Assembly: GCA_964593795.1 (NCBI GenBank)
Contig: CAZQJC010000361.1
Span: 58,678 to 122,677 of the forward strand
Direction: 5' to 3'
Length of the DNA stretch: 64,000 bases
Source: JAHFDS01 sp964593795
Lineage (GTDB): Bacteria > Myxococcota_A > Polyangia > JAHFDS01
The notes under the pieces are model-generated. The model searched no databases. It was given only the letters and a program-made list of their open reading frames with translations, and was not told the origin of the DNA. Positions 11,062-20,821 of this stretch are shown here, one piece after another. The position numbers and the translations under genes were made by a program. How positions within the stretch are numbered: the stretch's first letter is position 1; every line of letters begins with the position of its first letter.

Positions 11062-13620
11062 GTGCCGATGCCAGGTCCAATTCTAAGTAGTATCAACAGT
11101 TTGAGCGGAGATTCAGCCGCACCCCGAATTTCCACATTTCCAGATTTCCGGACCGCCGGACTCGCTGCGATCGTGGGACTCCTTCTCCTCCTGCCAGGGA
11201 CGGCTCGGGCGCAGACCCAGGTTCGGCAAATGGTCGTGCACTGCAAGGCGGCACTGGCCGAGCGCAAGCTTAACGAGGCCGAGCAAGCGTGTCGGCAGGC
11301 CGTGGCCGCGGAGGGGTCGTTCACGCAGGCGCGCTCGGTGCTGCTGTCGGTGCTGCTCGCGAAAGGGGCCTTTCCTGAGGCCTTCAAGGAAGCGCGCGCG
11401 GCGCGGAAGCTGGCGGAGGATGACGGGCCGCTCGCGGTGATGGTCGGCGTCGTGACGTACGAGGCGGCCGAGAGACGGGTGGCGGAGGCACGCTTCGGGG
11501 ACGCGGTAGCGCTCCTCGAACGAGGCGCCCAGGGCGACCAGAAGGAGTCCGTCGCGCTCGCGCAGCGCTACCTGTGCGCGCACCACCGTCACGACGCGGC
11601 CTACGCGAAGCGGTCCGCGGAGGCTTGCGCACGCTTCCTCGAGCAACGCCCGGCCGAGCTCGGCGCGCTCGACGCCGAGGTGCGACGTCAGCAGGCACGC
11701 GCACACCTCGTCCTCAGGCAGATCCCGGAAGCCCTGGGCGCCTGTCAGGGCCTCGAGCGTAGCGGAGGGGAGCGCGAGCGAACCCTAGGCATTGCCTGCG
11801 GCGGCGAGGTCCGCGCCGCCTCCGGGGACTGCGAGGCCGCCGTCCGCACCCTGGAGCCGCTGCTCAAGCAGCAGATCCCGGGCACCCTCGCCCCGCTCGG
11901 TCGGTGCTACCTGGCCCTGGAGCCTCCGCGCACCGGCGACGCGCTTCGCCTCGCGACGACCATGAAGAAGCTCTCGCCCAAGGATCCGGAAGGGTACCTC
12001 CTCCTCGCGCGGGTCCATCTCGCCGCGAAACGCTTCCCGCTCGCCGTCCGCGAGCTCGAGCTCGCACGCAAGCTCGACTCGCCGTCGCTTCCGCTCCTCC
12101 TCGCGCTGGCCGAGGCCGAGAGCGCCCTCGGCAAGAACGAGGACGCCGCGCGCGCGCTCGACGACGCGCGGCGACTGGCGCCCGAGGATCCATCGGTGGT
12201 CGTGCTGCTCGGGATCATCGAGGTTCGCAGAGGGCGCGCCGCCCAGGCGATCGAGCCGCTCGCGCGCGCCGCGCAGGCCCACCCCACGCGCGCCGATCTG
12301 TGGGAGGTGCTGGGCCTTGCGCAGCTCCAGGCCGGCAAGGCGGTGGACGGGCTGCGCACGCTCGAGGGCGCGCACCGGCTCGACGGCAAGAGCGCGCGGA
12401 TCCTGCAGCGACTGGTGGCCGCGCTGCAGCGCGTGGGCGTGGACGCAGCGCGAGCGGGGCGCCTCGACGACGCCGAGCGGCTGCTCGTGCGAGCCCAGCA
12501 GCTCGACGGGCGGTCGCCCTCCGTGCTGCGCAACCTCGGTATCGTGCGCCTCCTTGCAGGCCAGGCCGCGCGCGCGCTCGAACCGCTCGCGAGCCTGCGC
12601 ATGGCCCAGCCCGAGGACCGCGAGACGAACCTCCTCTTCGGCCGGGCGCTGGCCTCGACGGGCAAGCTCAGCGAGGCGGAACAGGCCCTGGACATGGCCG
12701 TGCGCGCTGCGCGAGCCGCCAATCAGCCACTGCCGCTGGCCGAGTGTCTCGTCGAGCTGTCCTCCGTGCTGATCCGCGCAGGCAAGCTCGATCCGGCGAT
12801 CGTGGCCCTGGCAGAGGCGAGATCGGCGGCGCGGGCGGACGGCGCCGTTGGAAAGCTCGTCGCGCGCAACCTCGCCGTGGCCCAGATCGTGCGGAGCCGC
12901 GTGCCCGACCGCACGCCAGATCAGGTGATGGACGATCTGCAGGCGGCCATCGCGGGAGGGATGCTCCTTCCGGCGGAGCTCGAGCAGGCGCGCTTCTCGC
13001 TGGCGCTCGCCCAGCTCGACGTCGGCAAGCACGCCCAGGCGATCCGTGGCCTCGAGGCGCTGGCGAGCTGCAGGAGCTGCCGCTTCCGGCCGCCCTTCGA
13101 CCAGCTCGGCGTGGAGTTCTGGATCGGCTACGCGCGGTACCGCGCCGGGCGCACGGCCCTTCTGCAGCAGGCAGCCGCCTCGCTCGCGCGCCTCGAGAGC
13201 AGCGTGCGCGCCGAGGCCCGTCCGCGCGTCGCTCGCATCCTCGAGGCCACGCTGGTCCGGCTCGCCAGCGACCAGTACGAAGGCGGCGAGCCCCAGCGCG
13301 CGAGCGCCAGCCTCAAGCAGGCCAGCAAGCTGCACGGTGATGACGAGGGCCTCCAGCGCACGACGCGCCACAACCTCGCGGTGCTCGACCTGCTCGACGG
13401 CAACGTCGGGCGCGCGCGCACCGCCCTCGAGCAGCTGGGCAGCAGCCCACGCGAAGCGCTCGTCAACCTCGGCATCGTGCGCTACCTGGACGGAGACCTG
13501 CGCGGCGCGGTCAACCTGTGGCGCCGGAGCCGCAGCAAGAGCCCCCAGGTCCGCGGCTGGATCGAGCAGGCGGAGCGCTTCCTAGGCGAGACGGCCGCGG
13601 CATCAGAAGGCGGCCTCTGA
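11062..13620 (+). CDS. Exported TPR-repeat protein
   Basis: An 852-residue protein with an N-terminal hydrophobic export signal (about residues 35-55, ending LLLLPGTARAQ) preceded by an unusually long start region. In-frame starts at 11062 (GTG) and 11068 (ATG) are both possible. The rest is almost entirely TPR-like helix pairs (for example AERKLNEAEQACRQAVA, AAQAIEPLARAAQAHPTRADL). It is probably a periplasmic or envelope scaffold for protein-protein contacts. The early stretch RISTFPDFRTAG is encoded by a short repeat also found near 1263 and 3319. It is convergent with the kinase at 13635, only 14 bp away. No catalytic motif is seen. Confidence 0.8.
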   Translation: MPMPGPILSSINSLSGDSAAPRISTFPDFRTAGLAAIVGLLLLLPGTARAQTQVRQMVVHCKAALAERKLNEAEQACRQAVAAEGSFTQARSVLLSVLLAKGAFPEAFKEARAARKLAEDDGPLAVMVGVVTYEAAERRVAEARFGDAVALLERGAQGDQKESVALAQRYLCAHHRHDAAYAKRSAEACARFLEQRPAELGALDAEVRRQQARAHLVLRQIPEALGACQGLERSGGERERTLGIACGGEVRAASGDCEAAVRTLEPLLKQQIPGTLAPLGRCYLALEPPRTGDALRLATTMKKLSPKDPEGYLLLARVHLAAKRFPLAVRELELARKLDSPSLPLLLALAEAESALGKNEDAARALDDARRLAPEDPSVVVLLGIIEVRRGRAAQAIEPLARAAQAHPTRADLWEVLGLAQLQAGKAVDGLRTLEGAHRLDGKSARILQRLVAALQRVGVDAARAGRLDDAERLLVRAQQLDGRSPSVLRNLGIVRLLAGQAARALEPLASLRMAQPEDRETNLLFGRALASTGKLSEAEQALDMAVRAARAANQPLPLAECLVELSSVLIRAGKLDPAIVALAEARSAARADGAVGKLVARNLAVAQIVRSRVPDRTPDQVMDDLQAAIAGGMLLPAELEQARFSLALAQLDVGKHAQAIRGLEALASCRSCRFRPPFDQLGVEFWIGYARYRAGRTALLQQAAASLARLESSVRAEARPRVARILEATLVRLASDQYEGGEPQRASASLKQASKLHGDDEGLQRTTRHNLAVLDLLDGNVGRARTALEQLGSSPREALVNLGIVRYLDGDLRGAVNLWRRSRSKSPQVRGWIEQAERFLGETAAASEGGL

Positions 13621-13634
13621 GGTGCTCGGCCCCG

Positions 13635-16600
13635 CTACGCCCGGGTCGGCAGCAACATCTGCATGAAGCGTTCGGGGTTCGCGACGTTCTGCGCCACGAG
13701 CCACGCGCGCGCCTCGGCCACGCGGCTTGCGCCCGCCTCACCGCCCTCGACCTCACCGAGCCGCCACGCCGCGACGACGGCCCAGAGCCCGAGCTCGACC
13801 TCGCGCCCGATCTTCCGCGACTCCTCCAGCGCCTCCGCGGCCCCCTTGCGGTCTCCCCGCAGCTTCGCCGCGCCGCCACGCAGGAGCGCCGACATCGCCC
13901 GCGCCGCACCACAGTCCTCGCGCGCGAGGCGCTTCGCGTCGGCGTCCACCTGGCGGAGCAACGCCTCGGGTCCGGAAGACGACGCGGCCGCCGCGAGCGC
14001 GGCCCGCCCGCGCAAGAGCAGCGCCTCCATGCGGATCCCCTGGGCGCTGAGCAGGAGCGATGCCTTGAGCGGCGCCCAGGTCGTCGTCATGCGGCGATAC
14101 GCGGCGTCGGCCTCGCCCTGGTAGAGCTCGATCTGCGTGCGTGCGAACAGCTGCCACCAGTGCTGCATGTGGAAGCCCTGCGCCGCCCAAAGCCCGGCGC
14201 GCTCCGTCGCCTCGAGCGCACCCGTCGGATCGTCGGCCATCAGCCACACCAGGTTCGGCCGCCCGGTCTGGAAGATCGTCATGCCGTAGCCGGCGCCGCG
14301 CTGCACGCACTCCTGCAGCGCGCGCTGCGAGCGCGCTGCGAAGACCGCGAGCTGCCCGAGGTCGTAGAGCACGTTGAGCTGCATGGCCTGGTTCATCGTC
14401 AGCTCCCAGAGCACGCCATGACACTCGCGAAGGTGCCGCTCCGCCTCCTCGAACTTGGGCAGTGCGTCCGACCAGCGGTGCGCGTTCATGATGACGAACC
14501 CGTCCGCGAAGAGCGATAGACCGCGTGCGTAGCTCTTGCCGAGACGCTCCGCGAGCGAGGTCGCCTGCGCGGTGATGCGGCAGGCCTTCTCGGCCGCTTC
14601 GCGGCTCGGCGCCGACACGAACATGGCCTCGAGCGACAGCCCGAGGACGACACGCGAGGGCTCGCCGGCCTTGAGGGCCAGGCGCACGAGCTCCGCCGTG
14701 TAATAGGCACCCCGGAAGGTGTCCACCATCGCGAGACAGATCGACGCGGTCCAGCATGCGTCCACGCGCGTGAGCTCGGCCTGCGAGACCTCGCTGGCGT
14801 CACGCTCGCGGAACCCGAGGCCGCGCAGCTTGAGCTGCGCCCGCCGCAGCAGCAGCGCTGGCAGCGAGCTCCTCGGCGTGGCGTAGAGCCGGAGCCCCAC
14901 CGCGTTCAGGACGGGCCCGAGGGCCTCGAGCCCCTCCTCGATGTGCCCGGCCATGAGCAGCTGCCCTGCGGCCCTGCGGCGCAGCTCGAGCGCCTCGGTC
15001 CGTGGAGCGCCCTCGGCGCCACGCAGGAAGGCCTCGGCCGCCTGCCGGCCGCGCCCGGCGTTCACGAAGGCGTTGCCCTGCAGCTCGAGCAGCCGGCGCG
15101 TCTCGTCCGGCGGCGGCGACGCGAGCGCGAGCGCCTGCGCATAGAGCTCGGCTGCGCGCTCGAACGCCAGGGCCGCCTCGGCGCGCTCGGCCGCCCGCGC
15201 GGCCATCGCGGCGGCGCGCTCCCGCTCGCCGGCGGCCTCGTAGTGCTGTGCCAGCTGCTCGGGGTCAGCGTCCGAGGCCCCGTCGAGCGCGAGCGCCAGC
15301 GCGAGGTGCGTCGCGCGCAGCTCCTCGGCACCCAGGTCCGCCACCGACACCTCGCGGACACGGTCGTGGTAGCACTCGACTTGCTCCTTGCCACGCGCGC
15401 CCCCCGTGCGCACGCGGCGCGCCGCCGCCAGCGACGCCAGCGTCGTCGGGTCCTTGAGGTGCGCGGCGCCGCGGAGGTCGGCGACCCGAATCGGGTGGCC
15501 CGCCACCGCGACGAGCTTGAGCAGCGTGAGCTCGTCGCCCGGCAGGCGGCGCAGGCGATCACGGAGCACGAGGTCGAGCGAGACGCCAGCCACGCGCTCG
15601 TCGGCGGCGCCTCCCGCATGACGAGCCAGCTGCTCGATGAAGAACGGGCTGCCGCCTGCGTCCGTCGAGATCTCGGCCGCGTGGCGCCCAGCCTCGCGCC
15701 CCTCGCGGCCCAGCAGCAGGCGCGCCAGGGACTCGCCATCCTCGTGCGCGAGCGGCCCCACCTCCACCCGCTCCCGCCGCACCCCTGCCCCCGTCAGCTG
15801 GTGCGCCAGCTCGCCGAGGAACGTGCCCTCGCCCGCCTCCTCTCCACGGTGGCAGGCGACGAGCAAGAGCGCCGGGGCGTCCGGCGGCCGCAGCACCGAC
15901 GCGAGCAGCGCCGCGCTGTCGACGTCACCCCATTGCAGGTCGTCCACCGCCAGGACGAGGCGAGCGCGGTCGCTCATCGCACCGAGCAGCTGCTTGAGCG
16001 CCAGGAAGGCGCGGCGCCGCAGCTCGAGCGGGTCGGGCTGCGCCCGCGGCAGGTTGGCGTTGGTCGCGCTCAGGACCGCCGGCACGCGCCGCAGCGTCGG
16101 GAACACGAGCGCCAGCGCGCTCACGTGTCGCGGCAGGAGCTGCAGCACCAGCGACTCGGGCAAGCCCTTCAGGTGGTCCGCGAGGGCGTCCATCACGCTG
16201 TCGAGCGCGTTGAACGGGACGGCCTCGTGCTCGTAGCAGCGGCCCTGCAGCACCACCGTGCCGTCGTCGTTGCGAAGCTCGACGAGGAAGTGGCGAAGCA
16301 GCGTGGACTTGCCCATGCCCGAAGGCCCGCAGAGCTCGGCGACCACCGGCTCGGCCGCGCCGACCGCAGCGAGCGCAGCTTCCAGAGCCGCGAGGTGACG
16401 TTCGCGCCCGACGAGCGGCGCCTCGCCCGAACGCGTCCTCCGCACCGAGCTCGACCGCTGGTCCTCTTCCCGGACGCCCAGCCGCTCGAGGATTCGCGCC
16501 TCGGGCAGGCGTTCTTCCGGGCTTCGTGCGAGCAATGCCTGGGCGAGGTCGAGAAGGTCCGCAGGCGCGTCCGGGACCAGCTCCGCGAGCCGCGGCGCGT

Positions 16601-17369
16601 CCCCCCGCACCTTGGCGACCAGGACCTCGGCGCTGATGCCGTCGAAGGGCAGCTGGCCACACAGCGCCTCGTGGATCATCACGCCCACCGCGTACCAGTC
16701 GGTCGCCGGAGACACCGGCTGTGCGGCTGCCTGCTCGGGAGCCATGTAGTCCGCGGTGCCGCCCCAGGACGATGCCTCCACCTCGTCACTGCGGCCGAGC
16801 TGCGTGGCGAGGCCGAAGTCGAGGATCACGACACGCCCTTCGGGCGTCACGAGCACGTTCGAGGGCTTGAGATCGAGGTGCAAGAGGCCCGCGGCGTGGA
16901 TGGCGGCCACACCTTCGGCGAGCTGGCGCAACACTGCGCGCAGCACGGGGACTCGGTCTGGCGCGAGCGGTCGCACCCGGCTGCGACGTGCCTGGGCGAC
17001 GACATCGGTGCCCTGCGGGAACACCTCCGTCGCCGGCGAGGACCAGCGGCCGCCGTCGTCCTGCCCCGGCCGCACCCAGCGCATCAAGGAGACCCCGTCG
17101 AGGAGCTCCATGCTGAAGTAGACCCGCCCCTCGTCCAGCACGAGGTCGTGGAAGCGAACCAGGTTCGGGTGGACCACGTCCGCGAGCGCGCGGAACTCCT
17201 GCTTGAGCTGGACCAGCTGGGCCGCGTCGGCCTGCCGACCGGTCTTGAGCGCCACGCGCCGCTCGTGCACGCGGTCGTACGCGGCATAGACGACGCCGCA
17301 GCCGCCCTCGGCGAGCTTGCGCTCGATGGCGTAGCGCCCTGCCACGCTCTCGGGGAGCGCTGCGCTCAT
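13635..17369 (-). CDS. Ser/Thr protein kinase fused to AAA ATPase and TPR region (kinase 1)
   Basis: A 1244-residue cytoplasmic protein. Residues 12-275 form a Hanks-type kinase with glycine loop LAEGGCGVVY, the VALK lysine, catalytic loop HLDLKPSN (about 163; Leu replaces the usual Arg, while the catalytic Asp is kept), DFG (about 185) and an APE-type motif MAPEQ. An AAA_16-type ATPase follows, with Walker A GPSGMGKST (about 350) and Walker B LVLAVDDLQWGD. The C-terminal ~600 residues are TPR-like helices. Three paralogues with the same layout lie in this window. Such proteins sense through the ATPase/TPR part and phosphorylate Ser/Thr partners. The missing RD arginine suggests it may not need activation-loop phosphorylation. 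Confidence 0.93.
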   Translation of the reverse strand: MSAALPESVAGRYAIERKLAEGGCGVVYAAYDRVHERRVALKTGRQADAAQLVQLKQEFRALADVVHPNLVRFHDLVLDEGRVYFSMELLDGVSLMRWVRPGQDDGGRWSSPATEVFPQGTDVVAQARRSRVRPLAPDRVPVLRAVLRQLAEGVAAIHAAGLLHLDLKPSNVLVTPEGRVVILDFGLATQLGRSDEVEASSWGGTADYMAPEQAAAQPVSPATDWYAVGVMIHEALCGQLPFDGISAEVLVAKVRGDAPRLAELVPDAPADLLDLAQALLARSPEERLPEARILERLGVREEDQRSSSVRRTRSGEAPLVGRERHLAALEAALAAVGAAEPVVAELCGPSGMGKSTLLRHFLVELRNDDGTVVLQGRCYEHEAVPFNALDSVMDALADHLKGLPESLVLQLLPRHVSALALVFPTLRRVPAVLSATNANLPRAQPDPLELRRRAFLALKQLLGAMSDRARLVLAVDDLQWGDVDSAALLASVLRPPDAPALLLVACHRGEEAGEGTFLGELAHQLTGAGVRRERVEVGPLAHEDGESLARLLLGREGREAGRHAAEISTDAGGSPFFIEQLARHAGGAADERVAGVSLDLVLRDRLRRLPGDELTLLKLVAVAGHPIRVADLRGAAHLKDPTTLASLAAARRVRTGGARGKEQVECYHDRVREVSVADLGAEELRATHLALALALDGASDADPEQLAQHYEAAGERERAAAMAARAAERAEAALAFERAAELYAQALALASPPPDETRRLLELQGNAFVNAGRGRQAAEAFLRGAEGAPRTEALELRRRAAGQLLMAGHIEEGLEALGPVLNAVGLRLYATPRSSLPALLLRRAQLKLRGLGFRERDASEVSQAELTRVDACWTASICLAMVDTFRGAYYTAELVRLALKAGEPSRVVLGLSLEAMFVSAPSREAAEKACRITAQATSLAERLGKSYARGLSLFADGFVIMNAHRWSDALPKFEEAERHLRECHGVLWELTMNQAMQLNVLYDLGQLAVFAARSQRALQECVQRGAGYGMTIFQTGRPNLVWLMADDPTGALEATERAGLWAAQGFHMQHWWQLFARTQIELYQGEADAAYRRMTTTWAPLKASLLLSAQGIRMEALLLRGRAALAAAASSSGPEALLRQVDADAKRLAREDCGAARAMSALLRGGAAKLRGDRKGAAEALEESRKIGREVELGLWAVVAAWRLGEVEGGEAGASRVAEARAWLVAQNVANPERFMQMLLPTRA

Positions 17370-17500
17370 CGGGCAACCCTGTCAGCAGACATCCGCGGCC
17401 TCATCCCGGTCGAATGCGCGAGGGTCCAGGGTACGCGGCGTCCCCACCCGACGGCAACTCATCCCGACGCCTGCGCGCCGCCGCAGCGTAGCAGAGGTCG

Positions 17501-17535
17501 GATGCAATAGATTAGCCATGTTAATCATATGATGG
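17501..17535. promoter_or_regulatory. AT-rich island with 10-bp palindrome upstream of kinase 1
   Basis: In otherwise ~70% GC DNA this stretch is AT-rich and holds the perfect palindrome ATCATATGAT (17524-17533). It lies about 130 bp upstream of the kinase 1 start and could hold its promoter or an operator. No sigma-54 match is seen. The remainder of the 17370-17663 gap has no supported gene. Confidence 0.3.
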
Positions 17536-17663
17536 CGCTCTGGCCTGTCGCCCCCAGCGGTGCCAACGGAGCTCCGCGGCATCCATCCGGCTCTCCAGAT
17601 GTGACGGAAGAAACTGGTATCGTGGGGTGTGCTCAGCGAGCTCTTGGCCGATCTGCAGACCGC

Positions 17664-17804
17664 ATGGAACAGATGACGACCGAGCAGTTCGAGGGCGTCC
17701 TACGTCCGGTGTTCCAGCAGGACGAGTGGAAGCTCATCGCGGTCGGCGCGGTCATCGGCTTCCTGGTCGGTGAGCTACAGGTGTTCCTCATGCTGCATGG
17801 CTGA
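17664..17804 (+). pseudogene. C-terminal remnant of a DUF445-like membrane protein
   Basis: The 46 residues from ATG 17664 (MEQMTTEQFEGVLRPVFQQD and on, through one membrane segment AVGAVIGFLVGELQVF) resemble, from memory, the C-terminal end of DUF445 (YheB-type) inner-membrane proteins. In those, the motif 'LRP.FQ.DEW..I.VGA..G' precedes the last membrane helix. The rest of the family's ~400 residues is absent. The upstream in-frame sequence looks non-coding. It may still be expressed as a small membrane protein, but a truncated remnant is more likely. It lies between kinase 1 and the phosphatase pair, convergent with the latter. Confidence 0.45.
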
Positions 17805-17853
17805 GGATCCGCGGCAGTCGGACGGCGGTCGTCCTGACGCGAACCGACGGGCC

Positions 17854-19266
17854 TCAGCCTGCGCGCTCGACCGCCGCCTGCGCGGACGTGGGGTCGAAGC
17901 GCACGATCACGAGCGTGCTGTCATCCTCCGGCTGCACGCCACCGGCGAACCGCTCGACGCTGTCGATGACGTGGCCGCACAGATCGCCCGGCGCCAGCGC
18001 GAGCCGCTCCGCGATCTCCCCGCGCAGACGCCGCGTCGAGTAGGGCGCCCCCCCGGTGTCGCGGCGCTCGTAGACCCCGTCGGTGAAGAGCGCGATGACA
18101 TCTCCCCTTCGAAGCGCGCGACGCTCCTCCTTGTACGTGGCACCGTCCAGGTGGCCGAGCGCGTGCCCGCGGGCGTTCAGGGGGCGCACCGCGAGACCGC
18201 CCTTGCCCGCCTGGTGGAAGAGGTACGGGAAGCAGTGGCCTGCGTTGGCGTAGCGCAGCTCGTCGCGCGCCGGATCGACGATCGCCGCGAAGCACGTCAT
18301 GTGCAGCGCCGATCGGCCCGCCCCGCGCACCGCGTCGTTGAGGAGCCCGAGCAGCTGGCCACAGGTGAGACGCTCGCCGAGCAGGGTCACGGCGGCGTCG
18401 CACGCGCCATCGACGATGGCCGTCATCAGGGCAGGCGCAGCGCCGTGCCCGGACACGTCGCCGACCAGCACCAGCAACCGACCGTCGGCGAGCCAGTGGC
18501 TCGTCCACCAGTCGCCCCCGCACTCCGCGGCCGGGGCCGAGCGGCCGGCCACCTGCAGGCCCACGCGATCCGTCGAGGACTCGGCAGGCGAGATCCGCCC
18601 CTGGATCTCGCGGCCGGCCAGGAGCTCTCGCCGTCGCCGCGCCTGCTCGACCTCACGCAGCGTCTCGTGCATGTGGTGAGCCGCACGCCGCGTCGCCGTA
18701 CGGTTCGCGACGGCCTGCAGCACCGTGACGACGTAGACGAGCGGGATCATGAGGACGAAGAACAGGCGCTCCATCGGCGAGAGGCGTTCGACCGAGACGA
18801 GCCCCGGATCTGCGAACACCCCGAGGGCGATGAGGCCGGACACCGTCGCGAGCGCCAGCACTGCCAGCGGCAGCGCCGTGCGGGCGAAGGCCCGATCGTC
18901 CCCCGCGCCGAGGAACACGAGGCCGAGCGTCACGGTCGCCGTCGCGGACGAGAAGAACCCGAGGTAGACGTGGAAGCAGAGGAAGCAGGCGATGCAGATC
19001 GCGCCGAGCGCCCGGAACGTGCCCTTCGCGTAGCGTCCCGGGATGCGCACGGCGCGCTGGACCCAGAGCGCCGTCGAAAGGAGGACGAGGCTTGCGGCGA
19101 TCATGAGGACTCGCGCCCAGCTCGCCCCGCCGAGCAGGAACGGCGCCGCCCCCGCGAGCAGGGCCAGCGGCACGAGCGATCGTGAGAACGCGCGCGCGCG
19201 CGCGGCCTCCTCGGCCTCGAGCTCGAGCGCGATGGCGCCCGGCGTCTCGGGAGCCAGGTCGCTCAC
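17854..19266 (-). CDS. Membrane SpoIIE/RsbU-type Ser/Thr phosphatase, catalytically intact (pair A)
   Basis: A 470-residue protein. The GTG at 19266 overlaps the stop of the upstream paralogue (GTGA), which fixes the start. Residues 25-180 hold five or six membrane segments; a short helical linker (about 185-230) leads to a SpoIIE/PP2C domain. The metal-binding acids are present: GGDWW (about 249), GDVSGHG (about 267), FTDGVYE (about 392) and the late EDD pair (PEDDSTLVIV). This family dephosphorylates STAS-type anti-anti-sigma factors in partner-switching systems; a STAS gene lies 5.5 kb away. It pairs with the degraded paralogue just upstream, and an equivalent pair lies at 36418-39206. Confidence 0.88.
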   Translation of the reverse strand: MSDLAPETPGAIALELEAEEAARARAFSRSLVPLALLAGAAPFLLGGASWARVLMIAASLVLLSTALWVQRAVRIPGRYAKGTFRALGAICIACFLCFHVYLGFFSSATATVTLGLVFLGAGDDRAFARTALPLAVLALATVSGLIALGVFADPGLVSVERLSPMERLFFVLMIPLVYVVTVLQAVANRTATRRAAHHMHETLREVEQARRRRELLAGREIQGRISPAESSTDRVGLQVAGRSAPAAECGGDWWTSHWLADGRLLVLVGDVSGHGAAPALMTAIVDGACDAAVTLLGERLTCGQLLGLLNDAVRGAGRSALHMTCFAAIVDPARDELRYANAGHCFPYLFHQAGKGGLAVRPLNARGHALGHLDGATYKEERRALRRGDVIALFTDGVYERRDTGGAPYSTRRLRGEIAERLALAPGDLCGHVIDSVERFAGGVQPEDDSTLVIVRFDPTSAQAAVERAG

Positions 19267-20672
19267 CGGGCGATCGCCTCCGGGGAGAGCGCGAAGACGC
19301 TGTCGCGCCCCCCTTGCGCTCCGACGCTCAGGGCCAGCACGCACTGATCATGGTTCAGCGCGCGCCCCGAACCGGTGAAGGACTCGAGGTGCGCGAACAC
19401 CGTGCGCACGAGGGCCCTGGCAGCGGGCTCGTTCGCGCCGGACAGCACCTCGAGCAGGCGCTCCTCGCCGAGCGCCGCGCCGCGCCGGTCGGACGAGGCG
19501 ATCACGCCCTCGCCCACGAGGACGAGCCGGTCGTCGGGCCTGAGCTGCACGAGGTTGCTCTCCCTGGGCTCCCCCGTTCGCTCACCGAGGGGCGCTCCGA
19601 CCACGCCGGCCACGCGACGCGCGGCCCCGTCGCGCAGCAGGTACGGCAGCCGCTGGCCCGCGCTCGCGAAGCGGAACTGTCGGGTATCGGTGTCCAGAAG
19701 CCCGACCAGGCAGGTCATCTTGACCCGCTCGCGATGCTCGAAGGCCGACCGGTCGACCAGGCTGACGAGCCCGGCCGGATCGAGCGCCTCGCCGAGCACG
19801 CGCGCGGCGGCCTCCGTCGCACCCCGGACGGCCGCGGTGAGCATGGCCGCAGGCAGTCCACCTCCGCCCGCGTTGCCGAGGACGACGAGCAGCCGTCCGT
19901 CCCGCAGCGGCTGGCACATCCAGAAGTCGCCGGTGCTCCGCGACGTGGGCTCGAGCCGCCCGGCGATCTCGCAGGCGCCGCTGCGCTGCACGGCCTCGAG
20001 ATCCATCAACCGGCGCTGCAGCTCGCGGACGACCACCAGATCGCCCTCCGCCCGCTCCTCCTCCAGCACCGCGAGCGCGTCGTGGAGCCTCCGGACGGCC
20101 TTGACGGTCTCGACACGCCCGGCGCGCGCCTGGCGCGCAGCCTCCGCGTACACCACGGTCACGAACGCGAGGAAGTACCAGCGCTCGCCGACCGTCAGCA
20201 CGTCGGCGCTGATGAGCGCCCGATCTGGGATGCGCCCCGCGGTCATCGCGATCGCCATCACGAAGTACCCGCCGATCGCGATGGCGCTCGTCAGCCAGGC
20301 GCCGAACAGATCGTCGCCCGCGGCGAAGAAGGCGAGCCCCGTCACGACCACGATGGCGCAGGGAGAGAACACCCCCAGGTAAGCCTGGCACGCGATCACC
20401 GTGCTCGCGCAGACGACGCCGTAGATGCGGAAGCGCAGCGGACCGTACGTGTCGTTTCTGGTGGAGCGGAGCACCGCGAGGCCCGCGACCATCGTCACGC
20501 AGCAGGCCACCTGCATGCCCAGCTTGAGCGTGCTGTCACCCCCGCAGAAGGCGATAAGGATCGCGCCAGAGCCGGCAACGATCGACAGCATCACCCCGTA
20601 ACCGCTTGCCCGGGCGGCTTCCTCGCGCCGCAGCTCGACCTGCCAGGCGCCTGGAGGACTGGTCGACCTCAC
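19263..20672 (-). CDS. Degenerate membrane SpoIIE-type pseudophosphatase (pair A)
   Basis: A 469-residue paralogue of the next gene, with the same N-terminal membrane part (about residues 25-185) and SpoIIE fold. Two catalytic acids are lost: the GDVxGHG motif reads GNAGGGG (about 264) and the TDG motif reads GEG; the late EDD pair reads HD. The first acid survives (TGDFW). Known PP2C chemistry makes phosphatase activity very unlikely, so a sensor or partner-binding role is inferred. The reading frame is intact and the two genes overlap as GTGA, arguing against a decaying pseudogene. It is divergent from kinase 2 across a 149-bp gap. Confidence 0.85.
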   Translation of the reverse strand: MRSTSPPGAWQVELRREEAARASGYGVMLSIVAGSGAILIAFCGGDSTLKLGMQVACCVTMVAGLAVLRSTRNDTYGPLRFRIYGVVCASTVIACQAYLGVFSPCAIVVVTGLAFFAAGDDLFGAWLTSAIAIGGYFVMAIAMTAGRIPDRALISADVLTVGERWYFLAFVTVVYAEAARQARAGRVETVKAVRRLHDALAVLEEERAEGDLVVVRELQRRLMDLEAVQRSGACEIAGRLEPTSRSTGDFWMCQPLRDGRLLVVLGNAGGGGLPAAMLTAAVRGATEAAARVLGEALDPAGLVSLVDRSAFEHRERVKMTCLVGLLDTDTRQFRFASAGQRLPYLLRDGAARRVAGVVGAPLGERTGEPRESNLVQLRPDDRLVLVGEGVIASSDRRGAALGEERLLEVLSGANEPAARALVRTVFAHLESFTGSGRALNHDQCVLALSVGAQGGRDSVFALSPEAIAR

Positions 20673-20821
20673 CGTTGCACCCGCGACCGCAGCGAGGAGA
20701 TCATAAAGGGGGCACGTCAGGATACACCTCGGCCGCGCGCACGTGCACGCGTGAGGCGCCGCAGCTCACGCCTCTCGAGGAGGCCCCGGCGCGGGGTGCG
20801 GAGGCGCGTCCCGCCGTCTCG

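Noticed and set aside
14943..17510. An 855-residue open frame antisense to kinase 1
   Set aside because: It is the high-GC mirror of the kinase gene; it is rich in Arg/Pro/His/Glu, has no domain and runs through all kinase motifs on the other strand.
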